DNA from: Bacteroidota bacterium
GTDB lineage: Bacteria > Bacteroidota > Bacteroidia > Bacteroidales > UBA10428
DNA length: 64,000 nt
Assembly: GCA_016699695.1 (NCBI GenBank)
Contig: CP065006.1
Coordinates: forward strand, 1,922,001-1,986,000
Direction: 5' to 3'
The notes below the pieces were generated by a model. That model did no database searches. It saw nothing but the letters and a program-made list of their open reading frames with translations, and was not told the DNA's origin. A program made the translations under genes and the position numbers. Below are positions 61,200 through 64,000 of the stretch, one piece after another (position 1 is the stretch's first letter; each line of letters starts with the position of its first letter).

Positions 61200-63083
61200 A
61201 TGAAAATGAAAAACTACACCCCGATTTTGTCCCTTCTGTTTCTTTTCGTCCTTCAGCTTAGTTTGTTCGCACAAACTGAACGATCTGCCATTGACGATAA
61301 GTACAAATGGGATCTTAGTCCGATTTTTACCAGCGACCAAGAATGGATGGAAGCCAAAGAAAAAATGATGGTTGAACTGCCAAAAATCGAAAGCTTTAAA
61401 GGCACGATTACCCAATCGGCTGCTAATTTATTAGCTTGTTTAGAGTACAATACCAACCTGAACAAAGAAGCCGTAAAACTCTACATTTATGCCAGCATGA
61501 ACGCCGACCTTGATACGCGCGATATGAAATATGCCGGCATGGAAAAAGAATTGCAACAGCTTTTTTCTGAGTTTTCCTCAAAGGGAGCCTATATCAATCC
61601 AGAAATTCTTACCTCTGAGTGGAGCGTGATAGAAGGCTTTATCAAGAACGAACCCAAACTGAAAGTGTACGAAAAAGGATTGAAAGACCTCTTCGATCAG
61701 CAAAAGCATACATTGAGCGAACCCGAAGAACGTATCCTCGCCTTGTCAGGAATGGCCACAGGAACCGGAGCTTCGGTTTATTCTACCTTTAGCAATGCCG
61801 AAATGCCAGCACCGGAAGTGACCCTCAGCAATGGCGAAACAGTAAAACTTAATTCTTCTACCTATGGTAAATATCGCGCTACTCCAGTACGTGCCGACCG
61901 CGAATTGGTATTTACCGAATTCTGGAACAACTACAAAAACTTCGAAGCTACTTTTGGCGAAATGCTTTACGGACAGGTGAAAGCCTCGCTTTACCGCTCA
62001 AAAGCACGCAATTACGAGTCAACCCTCGAGGCAGCCCTCTCACCCAACTACATTCCGGTGGAAGTGTATTATTCGTTGGTAGAAAATGTAAACAAAAACC
62101 TGCCTGCTTTTCATCGTTACCTGCAAATTAAAAAGCGCATGATGGGTCTCGATACTTTGAAATACCTCGATTTATATGCTCCTGCAGTATCAGGCGTTGA
62201 TTTGAAATATTCTTATGACGAGGCTCAGAAATTGATTCTAGAGTCCCTTAAACCTCTGGGCGAAGAATATACCAGCACTGTAAAAAAAGCATTTGACGAG
62301 CGTTGGATTGATGTATATCCAACACCCGGAAAACGTTCAGGCGCCTATTCGAATGGTGCTTTTTACGATGGTCATCCTTATATTTTGTTAAACTATACCG
62401 ATTTATACGAAGATGTAAGCACTGTGGCACACGAACTGGGGCATACCATGCAAAGTTATTTTTCGAATAAATCCCAACCATATCCACTTGCCGATTATAC
62501 CATTTTTGTAGCCGAGGTGGCATCGACTTTTAACGAGGTATTGCTATTCGAGCACATGATGAAAACCATTGACAACGATGAGGTTAAACTCTCCCTATTG
62601 ATGGAACGCCTCGATGGATTTAAAGGAACACTATTCCGTCAGACACAATTTGCCGAATTTGAACTGAAAATGCACCAGGCAGCGCAGGAAGGAAAAGCTC
62701 TTACCGGCGATGTGTTATCGGGAATGTATTCCGATATTGTAAACAGATACTATGGCCATGCAGAAGGTGTGTGTAAGGTAGACGATTACATCAGCATGGA
62801 ATGGGCCTATATACCTCATTTTTACTACAACTTCTATGTCTATCAGTACAGCACTTCTTTTGTAGCATCAAATACTTTGGCCGAAAGAGTTTTGCGTCAG
62901 GAGCCGGGAGCCATTGATGCCTATATAGCTTTCTTAAGCTCTGGTGGTTCAGATTATCCAATTAACCAGTTAAAAAGCGCCGGTGTAGATATGACCAGTT
63001 CCGAAGCTTTTGATAAAACCATTGAAGCCATGAATCGTGTCATGGACGAGATTGAGAAAATACTCGATAAAAAAGGTATCTAA
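61200..63083 (+). CDS. pepF: Oligoendopeptidase F (M3 family), exported
   Basis: 627 aa with a signal peptide (ILSLLFLFVLQLSLFAQ). The zinc motif HELGHTMQSYF (411-421) and the M3 fold (FWNNYKNFEATFGEM, YAPAVSGVDLKYSY, AEVASTFNEVLL) match oligoendopeptidase F. The signal peptide is not usual for PepF of firmicutes but common in Bacteroidota; it probably acts in the periplasm on peptides. Terminator directly follows. Confidence 0.9.
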   Translation: MKMKNYTPILSLLFLFVLQLSLFAQTERSAIDDKYKWDLSPIFTSDQEWMEAKEKMMVELPKIESFKGTITQSAANLLACLEYNTNLNKEAVKLYIYASMNADLDTRDMKYAGMEKELQQLFSEFSSKGAYINPEILTSEWSVIEGFIKNEPKLKVYEKGLKDLFDQQKHTLSEPEERILALSGMATGTGASVYSTFSNAEMPAPEVTLSNGETVKLNSSTYGKYRATPVRADRELVFTEFWNNYKNFEATFGEMLYGQVKASLYRSKARNYESTLEAALSPNYIPVEVYYSLVENVNKNLPAFHRYLQIKKRMMGLDTLKYLDLYAPAVSGVDLKYSYDEAQKLILESLKPLGEEYTSTVKKAFDERWIDVYPTPGKRSGAYSNGAFYDGHPYILLNYTDLYEDVSTVAHELGHTMQSYFSNKSQPYPLADYTIFVAEVASTFNEVLLFEHMMKTIDNDEVKLSLLMERLDGFKGTLFRQTQFAEFELKMHQAAQEGKALTGDVLSGMYSDIVNRYYGHAEGVCKVDDYISMEWAYIPHFYYNFYVYQYSTSFVASNTLAERVLRQEPGAIDAYIAFLSSGGSDYPINQLKSAGVDMTSSEAFDKTIEAMNRVMDEIEKILDKKGI

Positions 63084-63101
63084 TACTTTGGTCATTAATT
63101 A

Positions 63102-63141
63102 AAAATCCCTTACCCGGGTGTTTGCCAGGGTAAGGGATTTT
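63102..63141. terminator. Terminator after pepF
   Basis: AAAATCCCTTACCC-loop-GGGTAAGGGATTTT, 14-bp stem, T-tract on the plus strand; serves also the convergent 63175 gene. Confidence 0.9.
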
Positions 63142-63174
63142 CTGTTTCGTTTTTTAAAACAAGTGTAGAAAAGT

Positions 63175-63645
63175 CTATAAAAAATAAATAGACTGAATAT
63201 TCCGGGTTTCGATTTTTTGCTCGTATACCTTTTGGTTTAGTGGATTGATTAATTGAATGCTGATTTGGTTGAACATATCTCCTGAACTGTAGCATGACTG
63301 ACTAATATCGGCTTCTTTTAGTTCTACCGTTATTCCATCTTTGCGGTAAAAGGTAATGGTTGCTTTTTCGTTGCCTACAGAAGGTGCTGGTTCTGCCACG
63401 AAACCGGTAAAATCAATTTTTTTAAAATCCTGATAGGTTTTGATCTCGGTGGGTGTATCCATGTATTTTCCACGAATCAATACATAACTATCAACAAATT
63501 GTGCATTGCCACACGATAGTTGCCCAAGGTGCTTGGCTACAATCTCTTCGCCCGATTTAAGAATAATCTTTACGGGCACATCGGTTTGCTGGGCTAATAA
63601 AGCCTGCGAAAAGGCAAAAAGCAAGGCAATAAATATAGTTTTCAT
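63175..63645 (-). CDS. Hypothetical exported protein
   Basis: 156 aa with a signal peptide (IFIALLFAFSQALLAQ). Beta-rich; IILKSGEEIVAKHLGQL and ITFYRKDGITVELKEAD have no family I recognise. Single gene. Confidence 0.6.
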   Translation of the reverse strand: MKTIFIALLFAFSQALLAQQTDVPVKIILKSGEEIVAKHLGQLSCGNAQFVDSYVLIRGKYMDTPTEIKTYQDFKKIDFTGFVAEPAPSVGNEKATITFYRKDGITVELKEADISQSCYSSGDMFNQISIQLINPLNQKVYEQKIETRNIQSIYFL

Positions 63646-63738
63646 GGTATTCTATTTAGTTCGTTTTGTGTTTTTGGTCTGACTAAATTATAAATTTTTA
63701 TCTGGCTTTTACTATTTGAAACTTTCTTAAGGAAAGGT

Positions 63739-64000
63739 TTATTGCCTCAATCGCTGCTCAATGATCTCTTTTATCTCAACAGGCAATGCAGCCAGGCGCC
63801 TTGAAGCATAATCGAAGAAACACATACCTGTTTTTATTTTGGCTACCGACTTCCCTTCTGCCGAACGAAAGTGATAGTATAAATTAAATCCCCTTTGCGA
63901 CAAATCGTTTAAGGAAATCTCGATTGTAAGGGATTCTCCCCGGAAGACCTCAGCCATAAACTGAATCCCGGCGTCGATCATGATAAGGCCATATCCTTCA
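63739..64000 (-). CDS. Acyl-CoA thioesterase-like protein, 5' end outside the window
   Basis: The C-terminal 87 residues are visible; in frame upstream the codons read GYGLIMIDAGIQFMAEVFRG and continue past base 64000. GYGLI...F-x-x-E-x-x-x-G-E, then LYYHFRSAEGKSVAKIKTGM, is the 4-hydroxybenzoyl-CoA thioesterase/YbgC hot-dog pattern. The N-terminal catalytic part lies outside. Confidence 0.7.
   Translation of the reverse strand, partial: EGYGLIMIDAGIQFMAEVFRGESLTIEISLNDLSQRGFNLYYHFRSAEGKSVAKIKTGMCFFDYASRRLAALPVEIKEIIEQRLRQ

Noticed and set aside
1..64000. Search for a CRISPR array, rRNA operon, tmRNA or phage structural genes
   Set aside because: None seen; the only RNA genes are tRNA-Val and the cobalamin riboswitch.

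Overview
The window looks like a chromosome segment of a Bacteroidota bacterium, probably class Bacteroidia. The supports are carboxypeptidase-regulatory-domain TonB receptors, a type IX secretion (T9SS) tail, a GldM-like protein, a BtuB/BtuG pair, -7 boxes of the form TAnnTTTG, and GG-leader peptides of the kind known from this phylum. Species cannot be named from the sequence.

Layout. 1-3110: three nuclease-like genes among degenerate repeats, resembling the edge of a defence or mobile island. 3150-6270: an exported lipoprotein, an orphan GldM C-terminal-like protein and an alpha/beta-hydrolase lipoprotein. 6490-13530 (minus): a TonB receptor, an unusual duplicated class V aminotransferase and a DUF4395 protein, preceded by a carboxypeptidase-regulatory-domain protein. 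13780-16390 (minus): an ABC transporter with a YtrA-type GntR regulator and a near-ideal palindromic operator. 16570-20954: a probable copper/heavy-metal block (ArsR regulator, methionine-rich protein, HYC_CC_PP protein, HMA protein, TonB receptor). 20978-38952: mostly housekeeping genes (comF, osmC-like, crp/fnr, zupT, DEAD-box helicase, apt, SpmA/B-like, MuiA-like, sirtuin, dnaG, CDF pump, tRNA-Val, M48 protease) ending in a LiaF-like/LytS/LytTR signalling operon.

39160-43735 is the most interesting region: an AT-rich cassette with a C39-peptidase ABC exporter, a HlyD-type adaptor and two tandem, previously unlisted small genes. These encode peptides with the same 25-residue double-glycine leader but different cysteine-free cores. 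The cassette has its own consensus promoter and terminator. It is flanked by the start (43734-43943) and the end (38986-39168) of what looks like one minus-strand TPR/SpoIIE phosphatase gene, so it appears to have replaced the middle of that gene.

44017-48911: a hemerythrin/LuxR pair, then a cobalamin riboswitch driving btuB- and btuG-like genes. 48997-52858: exported lipoproteins and lgt. 52994-57868: a four-repeat DUF4397 surface protein whose T9SS sorting tail has been cut off by an IS701-like element (53126-54621, perfect 17-bp ends, TTAA target duplication). 58063-64000: DUF3109 protein, CzcD plus an SO_0444-type Cu/Zn exporter, oligoendopeptidase F, a small exported protein and a partial thioesterase.

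All assignments come from reading motifs by eye; no database search was run.
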